Below are positions 8,757 to 18,072 of a stretch of DNA of 64,000 nt, piece after piece (the stretch's first letter is position 1; each line of letters begins with the position of its first letter). The position numbers were made by a program, and so were the translations under genes. This DNA comes from Pseudomonas sp. AB6 (GTDB taxonomy: Bacteria > Pseudomonadota > Gammaproteobacteria > Pseudomonadales > Pseudomonadaceae): contig NZ_JAVIWJ010000001.1 of assembly GCF_034314105.1 (NCBI RefSeq), positions 1,427,501 through 1,491,500 on the forward strand. Direction: 5' to 3'. Below the pieces are notes generated by a model. It saw only the letters and a list, made by a program, of their open reading frames with translations. It was not told where the DNA came from and made no database searches.

Positions 8757-10055
8757 TCAGAAGTAATAAGGGAGTTTAACGCTAAAGGTAAAATCCGGTG
8801 CATCGGCCGTCAGTCCGATCGAGAGATTAGGAACAATGGTCAGTTTATCCGATACCGCCAAGGTCATGCCAACGTTGAAATACCCAGCATTGGCGTCGCT
8901 GTTACTAATGGTTTGCCAGCCTGCACCCTCTTGATTGACCTTACTTTTCATAGCGATCAAGTCAGATACCGAGAACGACATGCTCATTTTTTCGTTCAAG
9001 GCGAACGCGATACCGGCGCCGATCTGGAAGGTATCGCCAAGTTTCACTCTGCCCGGCACTTTGATGCCTTCGGTAGGGCTGATATCGCTGAACGAATCCT
9101 GCATGTTGTAAGTGTAAGCGATGCTGCCAAACAGTACCGCCGGGTCGATGGTTTTAACCAGCGAGAGGCCCGGCGTCACCGACCATACGCCATTACCGGT
9201 CGGCAGACTTTCAGGTGTAGAAAGATTATCGTTTTGGCTGGAGCGTTGTAGTTTGATGCCATAAGGGTTTTTGCCTGTCGGTGCTTTGATGCGGAAGGTA
9301 AAGATCGCATCGGGCCGGTTGGCAGTTTCATCAAGAAATTTATAAGCGACCCCAAAGTTGATATCTCCTACCGTCGGGTCGCGCTTGACGTCGACCTCGG
9401 AAATCCCGGTGCTGGAGTTGCCTGCCCCCGCCGAAGAGTAGGCGGTGTCTCGATAAATAACGGGTACGTTCAGGTCGAATTGCCAACGTTGGTCAAAGTT
9501 ATAGCGCCCGGTCAAATCCAGTGTCCAGTTATCGGCCTTGACGTGGTCGACACCGATACTGCCGAGAAATATTGAATCAAGCGCCAGAAAGCCATTGAGG
9601 ATTAGCTGGTGAGTGTCGTAGTGAGTATAGGTAAGGCCGGTCTCCAAACTGAAAGTGCCGCCTCCAAAAAATCCGCTGGCCTCGTTATACAAGTTGGTCA
9701 CGCTCTGCGCTGGCTCGGAATCATCTTTTAGCGATTGGCCGTAAGAGCTGCTGGAGGTTGATGAACCCGAAGCATGGCCGCCGATGCTGGCGGAGGACGC
9801 GGTGCTGCCGTTGACAGAACTGGCGGGTGAACGTACCAGCCTTTTGGGTTGAGGGATCGCCGGTTGGTCCTCAACCTGGCGCACGCGTTGTTCAAGCACC
9901 ATTAACGATTTTTGCTGAACATCGTAACGTTGTTTCAGTTCTAGAAGTTCCTGTTTCAGTGTCTCGACATCTGCGTCGCTTGCCGCCTGAACAAAGGCCG
10001 TTGGCAACAACGCACTTAAACAAATAACCGCGTGAAACGAGAACGATCGGTGCAT
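8757..10055 (-). CDS. fapF: FapF, outer-membrane porin exporting Fap amyloid
   Basis: The last gene of the operon, 432 residues. The ATG at 10055 gives a clear signal peptide ([17 protein letters not shown], cleavage near VQA/AS) and has GGAAGG upstream. The TTG at 10106 would put a non-signal extension in front. The mature N-terminus is a coiled coil ([15 protein letters not shown] to [11 protein letters not shown]), then a Ser-rich linker, then a beta-barrel ending in Tyr-Tyr-Phe, the usual C-terminal aromatic of outer-membrane proteins. In the known FapF family the coiled coil and plug gate a trimeric barrel that secretes FapC, FapB and FapE. Confidence 0.95.
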   Translation of the reverse strand: MHRSFSFHAVICLSALLPTAFVQAASDADVETLKQELLELKQRYDVQQKSLMVLEQRVRQVEDQPAIPQPKRLVRSPASSVNGSTASSASIGGHASGSSTSSSSYGQSLKDDSEPAQSVTNLYNEASGFFGGGTFSLETGLTYTHYDTHQLILNGFLALDSIFLGSIGVDHVKADNWTLDLTGRYNFDQRWQFDLNVPVIYRDTAYSSAGAGNSSTGISEVDVKRDPTVGDINFGVAYKFLDETANRPDAIFTFRIKAPTGKNPYGIKLQRSSQNDNLSTPESLPTGNGVWSVTPGLSLVKTIDPAVLFGSIAYTYNMQDSFSDISPTEGIKVPGRVKLGDTFQIGAGIAFALNEKMSMSFSVSDLIAMKSKVNQEGAGWQTISNSDANAGYFNVGMTLAVSDKLTIVPNLSIGLTADAPDFTFSVKLPYYF

Positions 10056-10102
10056 AATTTTCTTGCCTTCCGTTATTGTATTTTTTATAGGCACAGCGTA
10101 GT

Positions 10103-10849
10103 TCAATAACCGAGGGACCGAAGCCCCTTTAACTGCTCCAGGCTATTATTTAACGAACCCGCGGAAGGGAGTTCGTTTCTTAGCACAATATTGAGTTGTG
10201 TCAAGTTTTGAACTTGGTTGCCAGAGCCAATCAGGTTGACCGCCTGTGACACTCCGCCGGCCGCAATGCGCTGTAAGGCGTCTCCTTGATTATTACTGCC
10301 TTGAATGGCTAATTGCACGCCGCCATTGACTGCTGATACCGACAACGCCCCTGCGCCATTGGCGGTGCTGATGGTTGCGCCGCTGTTCAAAAGTTGGCCC
10401 TGATTGGTTACAGTCGGGGGAACTTGTCCGTTTTGCTGAATGCTTATATCGACATTATTGCTGGAATTGTTGCTGTCACCGGCCGTGCGAGTGCTTTGTG
10501 CTACGCCCTGAATCGTGTTCAAGCCAGCACCACCGGTGATAGAACCAGTGCCATTAATCGGCGTAGCCCCGTTACCCTTTTGATTAACAAGCGATACATA
10601 AAATTGTGGTTTAATAATGTTTTGTTGAACGTCCAATGTCGTTTTTGCTCCCAAGACTTCACCGGCAGCATTTTGCCACGTGCTGGTCATAGTCAATCCG
10701 AAATAAACGATACGGTCGGGCATGACATAACGACCGCGAAGTTGAGCCAATTCCTGATCTTTGAGTTCAATTGGTTGAAATGATGTAGAAGCGTGCGTGG
10801 AAAAACTAACGGCCAGGCCAGCAGCAGCTAACCACTGATAACTGTTCAT
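10103..10849 (-). CDS. fapE: FapE, secreted minor component of Fap amyloid system
   Basis: 248 residues with an N-terminal signal peptide ([17 protein letters not shown]). The rest is rich in Asn, Gln, Gly and Ser, with stretches such as [16 protein letters not shown] and [16 protein letters not shown], resembling the low-complexity character of the amyloid subunits but lacking clear repeats. FapE is known as a secreted, fibre-associated minor component. CGGAG lies 7 nt before the ATG. The stop is about 48 nt upstream of the chosen fapF start, so the two are on one transcript. Confidence 0.92.
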   Translation of the reverse strand: MNSYQWLAAAGLAVSFSTHASTSFQPIELKDQELAQLRGRYVMPDRIVYFGLTMTSTWQNAAGEVLGAKTTLDVQQNIIKPQFYVSLVNQKGNGATPINGTGSITGGAGLNTIQGVAQSTRTAGDSNNSSNNVDISIQQNGQVPPTVTNQGQLLNSGATISTANGAGALSVSAVNGGVQLAIQGSNNQGDALQRIAAGGVSQAVNLIGSGNQVQNLTQLNIVLRNELPSAGSLNNSLEQLKGLRSLGY

Positions 10850-10898
10850 GTGCGGCTCCGTGTGCCCTTGTTATTATTAGGTAATTACTAAATAACCC

Positions 10899-11579
10899 TT
10901 AGAAAAAATCGCTTTTCATAAAGCCGAATTCCAACAACTCAGCATCTCGGACAGGTTTGAAGGCATCCACTCCACCCTTGGCAGTAACGGGCAGCGGCGG
11001 GTCCAATAGGGCATTGCTCTTGTCATACCCTGGGCCAATAACAGCAAAAATGATGCCGTTCCAACCTTTTGCGAAGTCTTCACGCGTATAACGTTTATGA
11101 CCCAATACCGGATCACCGATGTACACCCAGTCCTTCTGTGCTTTTTGCATCACTACAAAATGCTTGTAACCGCGAATATCCATCAGCACTACCACTGGAA
11201 TAGTGAGGCGGTCCAGGTTGTCTGCTGGGATGCGATAGCCTCTGGCGCGCATTCCGATGCTTTCTACGTAGCGTTTCATGTCGAGCATGGAAAAACCCTG
11301 AGTGCGAACCATGCTCGGATCTGCGGTGACGAGCATCCCCTCGATCAATTGATTTTCCGTGACATCCAGCCAGTAGGCTTGGCGCAATACAGTGGCCAGT
11401 GCGGCAGCGCCACAGCTGAAGTCAGTTTTCTGTTCTACTAAATCGCTGAACCGGCGCTCGCGAATACTTTGAATATGCTTATATACCAAGTTCGAACCTG
11501 GTAACCCTGGCACCGCCATTTGGCCAGCCTGAGTCAGCCCTGCGAGTAACAACAAGCAGAAAAGAGCTGTACTGCGCAT
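10899..11579 (-). CDS. fapD: FapD, C39-family cysteine protease of the Fap system
   Basis: 226 residues with a signal peptide (ALFCLLLLAGLTQA) and a C39-type papain-like domain. Visible catalytic residues are Cys56 (DFSCGAAALATVL), His140 (GYKHFVVMQ) and Asp156 (YIGDPVLG). FapD is a periplasmic protease required for Fap secretion, probably processing other Fap proteins. SD GAGGG lies 8 nt before the ATG. It follows fapC after a 98-nt gap that contains hairpins (separate entry). Confidence 0.94.
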   Translation of the reverse strand: MRSTALFCLLLLAGLTQAGQMAVPGLPGSNLVYKHIQSIRERRFSDLVEQKTDFSCGAAALATVLRQAYWLDVTENQLIEGMLVTADPSMVRTQGFSMLDMKRYVESIGMRARGYRIPADNLDRLTIPVVVLMDIRGYKHFVVMQKAQKDWVYIGDPVLGHKRYTREDFAKGWNGIIFAVIGPGYDKSNALLDPPLPVTAKGGVDAFKPVRDAELLEFGFMKSDFF

Positions 11580-11620
11580 GGTTAAACCCTCTGCGATTAC
11601 GGCGACATCAGATCACTAAT

Positions 11621-11663
11621 CTTCAAGTTTGACTTGAAGAAAGGGGCTCTCTAGGAGAACCCC
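11621..11663 (-). terminator. Candidate attenuator hairpins between fapC and fapD
   Basis: Read on the minus strand, a 9-bp stem GGGGTTCTC / GAGAGCCCC (plus 11643-11663, one G-T pair) is followed by TTTCTTC. A second hairpin CTTCAAG-N5-CTTGAAG (11621-11639) comes next. The T-tract is imperfect, so partial termination or 3'-end protection of the fapC message is more likely than a full stop. Confidence 0.5.
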
Positions 11664-11677
11664 ATTTACCATTTGCT

Positions 11678-12628
11678 TTACATGCAGGCTTTGCAGCCAG
11701 CCGCAATGGACAGCGAGTTGCTTTGTTGGTTGCCAATGCCCGCAGATACGTTAGCGCCGACGTTGCCGGAGACGTTGTTCAACGAATTGCTCAATGATGC
11801 GCTGTTGGTTACAGGGTTTGCCCAACCGCTTGGAGTCAATACCTGATAAGTCGCAACGCCGCTCAGCTCAACGGTCCCACTTTCGGTGAAGGACAGCTTG
11901 TCTTTATTGCTGCGTTCGCTACCCCAGCCACGGTTTTCGTTATTCGCCACGGTGCCTTCGCCTGTGCCCTTATAAGAACCTTTAACATCGACAGTATCTT
12001 TAAGAGTTACTTTGTCGTAGGTCTGAGTAGCGTAGTTGCCGACGGAGGAGCCGCTGGACGTCTGGTTGGCGGAGGCTGATGCGGAGGCGACACGACCGCC
12101 AGACACGGCAATAGCCAAGTTGTTTTTCTGTTGGTTGAAGTCGCCAGAAGCCACGTTTACCCCTACGTTGCCTGAGCTGCCATTGGCCGAGTTGCTGAGC
12201 GAGGCGTTGTTGCGTGAAGAGTAGTTACCCACTGTGTTATTGGTATTGGTTTGGGTCGCACTGGTGGCCGATATAGCGCTGCCGAAAATGAAGCTTTCGT
12301 CAGCGGTGGCGATGGCTGCAGCATTGTCCTGTTGGTTCGCGTCGCCGCCCGCGACGTTGATTCCCAAGTTGCCATTGGCATTAGAGCCAGAACCTTCGAC
12401 AGTCGCGTTGTTTTGCGTGCCTTGGTTGAGAATCTTGTTGTTATGGCTGCTTTGTGAATCCATGACAGTGGCTGCGGAACCGGCATTGATTAAAAGGCTC
12501 AGCAGAGGGCTGGAATCATCATTGTTCCCGCGATGGTCGTTGCTGCCATGTTCAGCCGCTTGAGCGGCTACAGCCATGATTGCGGCGAGTGCCAAGACCA
12601 AAGGCTTGATTGCAATTGTAGGTTTCAT
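11678..12628 (-). CDS. fapC: FapC, major Fap amyloid fibre subunit
   Basis: 316 residues with a signal peptide (VLALAAIMAVAAQAAE). Three imperfect amyloid repeats are visible, each centred on a G-N-V/I-A-x-G-x-x-NQQ block: GINVAGGDANQQ (near residue 90), GVNVASGDFNQQ (near 160) and GANVSAGIGNQQ (near 295). The second linker (about 176-272) is long and charged, and includes KLSFTESGTVELSG. The C-terminal CKAC motif (312-315) is characteristic of FapC. TGGAG lies about 8 nt before the ATG. Hairpins just downstream could raise fapC output relative to the distal genes. Confidence 0.96.
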   Translation of the reverse strand: MKPTIAIKPLVLALAAIMAVAAQAAEHGSNDHRGNNDDSSPLLSLLINAGSAATVMDSQSSHNNKILNQGTQNNATVEGSGSNANGNLGINVAGGDANQQDNAAAIATADESFIFGSAISATSATQTNTNNTVGNYSSRNNASLSNSANGSSGNVGVNVASGDFNQQKNNLAIAVSGGRVASASASANQTSSGSSVGNYATQTYDKVTLKDTVDVKGSYKGTGEGTVANNENRGWGSERSNKDKLSFTESGTVELSGVATYQVLTPSGWANPVTNSASLSNSLNNVSGNVGANVSAGIGNQQSNSLSIAAGCKACM

Positions 12629-12691
12629 GGTGTTTCTCCATTCTTATTAGGTAGGTAAGTGTTGGAACATTTGTTGCTGTCTACCGCCGGG

Positions 12692-13270
12692 TCAGTTCGA
12701 TACCCGGACGCTTAGGGTGTTCACCGATTGGTTTCCCACCCCAGCGCTCTGATTCAACTGAACAACTCCACGACTACCGGTGAAGGCCTGATCGCTAGTA
12801 GCGACCTGGCGGTTGCCGGGAGAATGTTCGGGTGAACCGGACCCTTGCAACAGCGCCACGTTTTGCTGTGACAGAGCGCTGTCGTCGATGCTTTGCGGCT
12901 GAACACTGACGCTCAGGCGCACAGCGTTAATTTGTTGGTTGTTGGCGCCTGATGACTGGTTTACGCCAAGAATTCCGTCGCCGTTGCTGAAGGCATTGCC
13001 TTCGATGGTCGATCGCGCGTCCCGTGCGGGGTCGGCACGAGTGCTGAGTTGCTGACGATATTGGCCGCTTGTCCGCGCTTGGGTGCCAATAGCGATAACG
13101 CGTCCATTGACTTGTTGCGTTTGATCGCCTGCGGCTTGGTTAACTGAGAAGTTACCCTGATAACTCTGCCCACTACTGTTGAGCAGGGCTTGATCTAATA
13201 CCGAACTGGTTGAGTCGGCGTGCGCTACGCAGGAACAGAGCATTGCCACCAGCAATACCGAGCGGCTCAC
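12692..13270 (-). CDS. fapB: FapB, minor amyloid subunit / nucleator
   Basis: 192 residues with a signal peptide (SVLLVAMLCSCVAHA) and three FapC-like repeats: SVNQAAGDQTQQVN, GVNQSSGANNQQIN and QLNQSAGVGNQSVN. The linkers are short compared with FapC, and the C-terminal CxxC is absent. By family knowledge FapB is a minor fibre component likely to nucleate FapC. Its ATG overlaps the fapA stop by 4 nt, so the two are translationally coupled. Confidence 0.95.
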   Translation of the reverse strand: MSRSVLLVAMLCSCVAHADSTSSVLDQALLNSSGQSYQGNFSVNQAAGDQTQQVNGRVIAIGTQARTSGQYRQQLSTRADPARDARSTIEGNAFSNGDGILGVNQSSGANNQQINAVRLSVSVQPQSIDDSALSQQNVALLQGSGSPEHSPGNRQVATSDQAFTGSRGVVQLNQSAGVGNQSVNTLSVRVSN

Positions 13271-13710
13271 TTCATATCTCCTGTCATCATTCGCAGCGGT
13301 GCCAGGCCTTGTTGAACGGCGCTGGTTACTTGTCCGGCGACTCCATTGGTGCTTGCGCCCGAATGGCCCGAGCTTAACCCTGGCAACCCGCGGTCAATCG
13401 CGTTGATGCCGCGCAAACTGCCGCCCTGCATCAATACATGGCTGATCGTTGCACCACTGCTGACGCTAGCAAAATCACGGTCAGACAATTCGGAGCTGCG
13501 AACGGCCCCAAGAATTTGACCCGACGGGTTGGAATTGACAGTGGTGGGATGTGGATCGGGGCGCATTAATGGGCTAGTCGCCACGTGCGGTTGAACCGTA
13601 CGTTCAAGAACAATTACACCATCACCCGCAAACGCTGGTAAGTGTATGAACATACTGCCGGCGCAACTGAACGTTAGCAGGCTAAACAATCCTTTTTTGA
13701 AACGCCCCAT
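13267..13710 (-). CDS. fapA: FapA, periplasmic chaperone-like protein of the Fap system
   Basis: First gene of the operon, 147 residues. It has a signal peptide (FSLLTFSCAGSMFIHLPAFA) and a short mature part beginning GDGVIVLERTV. FapA is thought to act as a periplasmic chaperone that keeps FapB and FapC soluble. GGAGG is found a few nt before the ATG. The predicted sigma-54 promoter lies about 50 nt upstream. Confidence 0.92.
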   Translation of the reverse strand: MGRFKKGLFSLLTFSCAGSMFIHLPAFAGDGVIVLERTVQPHVATSPLMRPDPHPTTVNSNPSGQILGAVRSSELSDRDFASVSSGATISHVLMQGGSLRGINAIDRGLPGLSSGHSGASTNGVAGQVTSAVQQGLAPLRMMTGDMK

Positions 13711-13762
13711 GACACTCCTCCTTTTTAGATGCGCTGGCCCTAATCAGCGATGCAGGAAAGAG

Positions 13763-13778
13763 AGCAGGAGATGTGCCA
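13763..13778 (-). promoter_or_regulatory. Sigma-54 (-24/-12) promoter of the fap operon
   Basis: On the minus strand the sequence is TGGCAC-ATCTC-CTGCT, matching the consensus TGGCAC-N5-TTGC(A/T) with correct GG-to-GC spacing. It lies 53-68 nt upstream of the fapA ATG. Transcription would start near 13752. Confidence 0.75.
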
Positions 13779-13797
13779 CTTCAAAAATCTTATATAA

Positions 13798-13810
13798 AAT
13801 CAATATATTG
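13798..13810. promoter_or_regulatory. IHF-binding site upstream of the fap sigma-54 promoter
   Basis: AATCAATATATTG matches the IHF consensus WATCAR-N4-TTR at every position. It sits 20 nt upstream of the -24 element, where IHF usually bends DNA to bring an enhancer-bound activator to sigma-54 polymerase. Confidence 0.65.
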
Positions 13811-13859
13811 CGAACGAACGCAGGTATATTTAATTGAGGTCGTAACTTATTTGATACAC

Positions 13860-13871
13860 ATCCAATTGGAT
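13860..13871. promoter_or_regulatory. Candidate activator-binding palindrome upstream of fapA
   Basis: ATCCAATTGGAT is a perfect 12-bp palindrome about 110 nt upstream of the expected fap start site. A second AATTGGA occurs at 13914-13920. The distance suits an enhancer for a sigma-54 activator, but there is no direct evidence for which protein binds. Confidence 0.35.
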
Positions 13872-14023
13872 AGACCCGAGTTTGTGCCGCGTTGTACCCC
13901 CAATGAGTGCAGCAATTGGAGTGTGTCATTTATGTAACACATGAAGGCGTTTTGATGGCGATGTGTCTAATGCAGCGGCTGGAACGCTTCAGCTGTATCA
14001 AAAACGGACAGTAGTCTGATTTT

Positions 14024-14569
14024 TTAGCAATCAGAGCGTGTTTGTACCTTCGTTAAAAGTTGGTTGACGGTAATGGATGCTTGTTTCTCTCTGGAGTTCC
14101 AATCGCCGCCGATTACTTGGTACGGTCGTGAATGGGTCTTCAGCCACTGCTGACCAGCATTGAAAAATGCTTGGCGATCGCTTAAGTAAAGCTGGCAGCG
14201 TTGGCCGTCACCGACCCATCCGACACCTTCTGGAGCCAGCAATAGGTGCAGGTCGTAGTGCCGATTCAATAATTGCAGCTCGAGCCAAGCTGGACATTTG
14301 CCAAATAGTGTTTGGCTCCACAGTATGTTGCTCAACAGGTGGGTATCGAGAATCAACAATTCCGGCATTTCAGCTCGTGCGGCATCTTCCCAGGCCAGTT
14401 GACCTTGGGCGATAGCGTTAATGTCTTCATAACAGGTGTCGCGCGAATGTTTTTCAATGAAATGGCGCACGTATTCGCCGACCAACAGGCCACCGAAACG
14501 CGCTTGAATACGGGAAGCCAACTCACTTTTACCGCTGGACTCAGGACCGGCCAACACCAGTACTTTCAT
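14024..14569 (-). CDS. NadR-type ribosylnicotinamide kinase-like ATPase (stand-alone)
   Basis: 181 residues resembling the C-terminal kinase domain of NadR. The P-loop GPESSGKSELA is at the N-terminus; GEYVRHF and LILDTHLL (Walker B-like) follow. It lacks the N-terminal regulator and adenylyltransferase domains of enterobacterial NadR. The ATG at 14569 (MKVLVLAGPESSGKS) overlaps the pnuC stop as ATGA and is chosen over 14596. Coupling to PnuC fits trapping of imported nicotinamide riboside by phosphorylation. Confidence 0.85.
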   Translation of the reverse strand: MKVLVLAGPESSGKSELASRIQARFGGLLVGEYVRHFIEKHSRDTCYEDINAIAQGQLAWEDAARAEMPELLILDTHLLSNILWSQTLFGKCPAWLELQLLNRHYDLHLLLAPEGVGWVGDGQRCQLYLSDRQAFFNAGQQWLKTHSRPYQVIGGDWNSREKQASITVNQLLTKVQTRSDC

Positions 14570-15129
14570 CGTAAAAGCACCAGATCGTTGCGCCATTCGC
14601 GCCAGCCCTCAACAGCAATCAAGGTAAACAGCGCGTACAGACCGGCAGTGAGGTAAAGGTCTTTGTAGATGAACAGTCCGACAAAAATGACATCCAGCAG
14701 AATCCATAACGGCCAGCACTGCACACGCTTTTGCGCCATCCACACTTGAGCAACCAGGCTGAATCCCGTCAACGTTGCATCCAGCCAAGGTTGAGCGGCA
14801 TCGGTGAAGTGCGCCATGACGGTGCCCAAGGCTAGGCTGACTAACGCGCCCATAGCCAAACTCATCAGCAGTGAGCTCATATCCAGATAACTGACCTGCC
14901 GCGCCGGGTGTGCCGGGTTGCGACGTGTCCATTGCCACCAACCGTACACTTGCAACAGGGCGTACACCACTTGCAGCAGCATGTCGGAATACAGCTTCAC
15001 GTCGAAAAATACCCACGTATACATCAGCACCATGACCAGGCCTATGGGCCAACACCAGCGGTTCTGTTTCACCGTCAGCCACACAGCAGTGACGCCCAGT
15101 GCGGCAGCGAATAGTTCAAGCCCGGACAT
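14566..15129 (-). CDS. pnuC: PnuC, nicotinamide riboside transporter
   Basis: A membrane protein of 187 residues with about seven hydrophobic segments and the PnuC pattern WLTVKQNRWCWPIGL near the N-terminus. It moves nicotinamide riboside across the inner membrane by facilitated diffusion. The ATG at 15129 (MSGLELFAAALG) has AAGGAG 6 nt upstream and is preferred over 15144. The 3' end overlaps the kinase gene by 4 nt. No recognisable riboswitch is seen upstream. Confidence 0.92.
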   Translation of the reverse strand: MSGLELFAAALGVTAVWLTVKQNRWCWPIGLVMVLMYTWVFFDVKLYSDMLLQVVYALLQVYGWWQWTRRNPAHPARQVSYLDMSSLLMSLAMGALVSLALGTVMAHFTDAAQPWLDATLTGFSLVAQVWMAQKRVQCWPLWILLDVIFVGLFIYKDLYLTAGLYALFTLIAVEGWREWRNDLVLLR

Positions 15130-15232
15130 GACAACTCCTTGCACTGCGGGGAAAAATCCGCGTGGGATTGTAAGCGGGTTAAGAATGGCGGGGAAGTTGG
15201 GGTGTATGAGAAAGGGGCGTTTTAGATATCGG

Positions 15233-15288
15233 ACTTGTTGGCGAGGTTTTCTCCGCGGGTGCGCCAGGTGAGTGGCTCGCCAACAAGT
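15233..15288. repeat. Inverted repeat, REP-like, between pnuC and the chemoreceptor gene
   Basis: Arms ACTTGTTGGCGAG (15233-15245) and CTCGCCAACAAGT (15276-15288) are perfect 13-bp complements around a 30-nt GC-rich centre. The arm core CTCGCCAAC is shared with the palindrome at 6722-6741. Confidence 0.65.
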
Positions 15289-15334
15289 GGTTTTCTACAG
15301 CGGATCGGGTTTTGCCTTTGGATTAGCTGCAAGC

Positions 15335-16969
15335 CTATACCCGAAACTGCCCCAACAACGTGTTCAACCGATCACTCAGCGTACGCAGTTGCACGCTGGC
15401 GGTGCTGGAGTGTTCTGCGGCGTAGGCAGCATCTTGTGACAGGCTTGCCGCGTGGGTGACGTTTTGATTGATGTCTTCGACCACATGCGCCTGCTCCAAG
15501 GTGGCGCTGGCAATCGAGGCATTCAAACCGTTGAGGTTGCGCAAGGCTTGGGTGATTAAGGTCAGGCTTGCACCGGCTTGATTGGCTTGGTCTATAGTCA
15601 ATTGCGACGCGTGGCTGCTGTCGCCGATTACTTTGACTGCCGCATTGGAATGGCCCTGAAGACGTTCAATCATTGTCTGGATTTCAGCCGTTGATTTTTG
15701 TGTGCGTTGTGCCAACAGGCGGACTTCATCCGCCACCACTGCAAAGCCGCGACCTTGCTCTCCAGCCCGGGCTGCTTCAATAGCCGCGTTTAACGCCAGC
15801 AAGTTGGTTTGATCAGCGATGGAGCGAATGACCTCCAGCACGCTGCCAATCTGCGTGCTTTCAGCCGCCAGGGTCTGGATGACGGCTACTGCCTGGGTAA
15901 TGGTATTGGACAACAGATCGATCTGTCGCAAGCTGCTGTCGATGTTGACCTGACCTTGTTTGGCCTGATTTTCCGCATCGCGCATTTCACTGGCCGCCTG
16001 CTCGGCGTTCTTGGCGACGTCTTGAACGCCGTAAGTCACTTCATTGATGGCGGTCGCCACAAGTTCCATTTGCTGCGATTGTTGTTGGCTATGGACCTGC
16101 GCTTGGGTGGCGCTACTTCCCAGCTCGGTTGACGCCAACCCGAGCGCCGCCGCCGCGTCCAGCAGTTGCTCCACGACCAGCTTCAACTTGGTGGTGAACG
16201 CGTTGAAATGAGTCGCAAGTTGCGTCACCTCGTCTCGTCCATGGGTATCCAGGCTTAAAGTCAAGTCACTTTCGCCGCTAGAGATATTAGCCATAGCATC
16301 AACGGCGTCCTGTAATGGCCGCACGATACTTCTGGAAATCATTACCACCAGCAACGCCATAAGCAACGCAATGCTGAATCCTGCAAAAGATGCTTTCCAG
16401 ACCTGCGCATAAAATTCTTCCTGCAGGTCGTTGATGTAAACCCCCGAACCGACTACCCAGCCCCACGGTTCGAATAATTGAACGAAGGAAGTCTTTTCTA
16501 CCGCAGTGCTAGCGCCCGGTTTGGGCCAGCGGTAATTCAGCGCGCCCGAGCCTTTAGTTTTTGCGATAGCGACCATTTCATTGAAGATAAATATGCCATC
16601 GGCGTCTTTGATCGCTGACAGGTCTTGGCCTTCGAGTTTTTGGTTGGCCGGATGCATGATCATCACAGGGCGCAAATCGTTTATCCAGAAGTACTCGTTC
16701 TGGTTGTAGCGAAGCCCGCGTACAATTGCCTGCGCTTGTTGTTGCGCTTGATCGCGACTGAGTTTGCCCGCGACTTCCTGATCATGAAAGTAAGTCAGGA
16801 TGCCGCTGACGGTTTCTACAAGATGGTGGGTTTTTTCGGCTTTTCCGGCGTACAGGTCAGCGTGAATTTGCTTGAGCATCAATACGCCAAGCATAAACAG
16901 CATAACTGCCGAGACCACTAGAATCAGCCAAAGACGGCGGCTGATCGACATACTGCGCAAACTGTTCAT
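15335..16969 (-). CDS. Methyl-accepting chemotaxis protein with single Cache domain
   Basis: 544 residues from the ATG at 16969, with GGAG upstream; ATG 16984 is an alternative. Order: TM1 ([20 protein letters not shown]); a periplasmic sCache_2-type domain containing [19 protein letters not shown] and [16 protein letters not shown]2 ([17 protein letters not shown]); HAMP; and a cytoplasmic signalling region with the conserved hairpin tip [19 protein letters not shown]. There is no C-terminal CheR-docking pentapeptide. sCache receptors often sense small organic acids, but the ligand cannot be read from the sequence. It is transcribed alone. Confidence 0.93.
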   Translation of the reverse strand: MNSLRSMSISRRLWLILVVSAVMLFMLGVLMLKQIHADLYAGKAEKTHHLVETVSGILTYFHDQEVAGKLSRDQAQQQAQAIVRGLRYNQNEYFWINDLRPVMIMHPANQKLEGQDLSAIKDADGIFIFNEMVAIAKTKGSGALNYRWPKPGASTAVEKTSFVQLFEPWGWVVGSGVYINDLQEEFYAQVWKASFAGFSIALLMALLVVMISRSIVRPLQDAVDAMANISSGESDLTLSLDTHGRDEVTQLATHFNAFTTKLKLVVEQLLDAAAALGLASTELGSSATQAQVHSQQQSQQMELVATAINEVTYGVQDVAKNAEQAASEMRDAENQAKQGQVNIDSSLRQIDLLSNTITQAVAVIQTLAAESTQIGSVLEVIRSIADQTNLLALNAAIEAARAGEQGRGFAVVADEVRLLAQRTQKSTAEIQTMIERLQGHSNAAVKVIGDSSHASQLTIDQANQAGASLTLITQALRNLNGLNASIASATLEQAHVVEDINQNVTHAASLSQDAAYAAEHSSTASVQLRTLSDRLNTLLGQFRV

Positions 16970-17229
16970 GAGGTTCCACTCCATAACGTTTTATTCTTTT
17001 TTTACTGTCATGCAACCGCATAGAGCAGGCACCACACTGTTCACTGTACAACGTTAATAACGTGTGTCTGTCAGCATTTCGGCGCGTTATGCATAAACAT
17101 GAGGGTCTCACACCTTTTTCACGTATCAATGGCCACACTGTCACCCCGATAGATATCGGACGTCGCGAACGCACTTCAATTAGACATACTAATAAGGCAT
17201 GCCGAGAGCAGCGCCTCATGGGGGGAATG

Positions 17230-18060
17230 ATGGATCTTTGGACCGCCGCACAAGCGACGATACTTGGGGTTGTTGAAGGGTTGACGGAGTTTTTGCCGAT
17301 TTCCAGCACGGGACATCAGATCATCGTCGCTGATTTGATTGGCTTCGGCGGCGAACGGGCAATGGCGTTTAATATCATCATCCAGCTCGGGGCAATTCTG
17401 GCGGTGGTTTGGGAGTTTCGGCGCAAGATTTTCGACGTTATCGTCGGGCTGCCCAAACAGCGCGAAGCTCAGCGTTTTACGTTGAACCTGATCATTGCTG
17501 TTTTACCAGCGGTGGTTTTGGGGATCATGTTTGCCGACTTGATTCACCAATACCTGTTCAACCCAATCACAGTCGCCACCGCGTTAGTAATCGGTGGGGT
17601 AGTCATGTTGTGGGCTGAGCGTCGCCAGCATGTGGTACATGCCGAAACGGTGGAAGAGATGACCTGGGGCGACGCCTTGAAGGTCGGTTGCGCGCAGTGC
17701 CTTGCGATGATACCCGGCACCTCGCGTTCGGGTGCAACGATTATCAGCGGTTTGTTGTTCGGTCTGTCACGCAAGACCGCAACCGAATTTTCGTTCTTCT
17801 TAGCCATGCCGACAATGGTCGGTGCCGCCATTTATTCGGGCTTTAAATATCGCCATCTGTTCCAGCCGGACGACTTTCCAGTCATTGCGATTGGTTTTGT
17901 AGTGTCGTTCATTTTTGCCATGATCGCGGTACGCGCGCTGTTGAAGTTCATCTCCAGCCACAGCTATGCAGCATTTGCCTGGTATCGCATTGTCTTTGGC
18001 TTGCTGATTCTTGCCACCTGGAAGTTCGGGTGGATCGACTGGTCGTCGGTAACGGCGTAA
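17230..18060 (+). CDS. uppP: Undecaprenyl-diphosphatase UppP (BacA)
   Basis: 276 residues, integral inner-membrane enzyme recycling undecaprenyl diphosphate for cell-wall synthesis; it also gives low-level bacitracin resistance. Signature motifs are [17 protein letters not shown] near the N-terminus and [12 protein letters not shown] in the middle, carrying the catalytic residues. The reading frame stays open upstream to 17062 but homology starts at MDLWTAAQA, so the ATG at 17230 (or the adjacent one at 17227) is chosen. Eight or so hydrophobic segments are visible. Confidence 0.95.
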   Translation: MDLWTAAQATILGVVEGLTEFLPISSTGHQIIVADLIGFGGERAMAFNIIIQLGAILAVVWEFRRKIFDVIVGLPKQREAQRFTLNLIIAVLPAVVLGIMFADLIHQYLFNPITVATALVIGGVVMLWAERRQHVVHAETVEEMTWGDALKVGCAQCLAMIPGTSRSGATIISGLLFGLSRKTATEFSFFLAMPTMVGAAIYSGFKYRHLFQPDDFPVIAIGFVVSFIFAMIAVRALLKFISSHSYAAFAWYRIVFGLLILATWKFGWIDWSSVTA

Positions 18061-18072
18061 GAGACCTGACCA

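Noticed and set aside
15130..15334. Riboswitch controlling pnuC
   Set aside because: No thiamine-box or other recognisable aptamer core; only a REP-like inverted repeat is seen.
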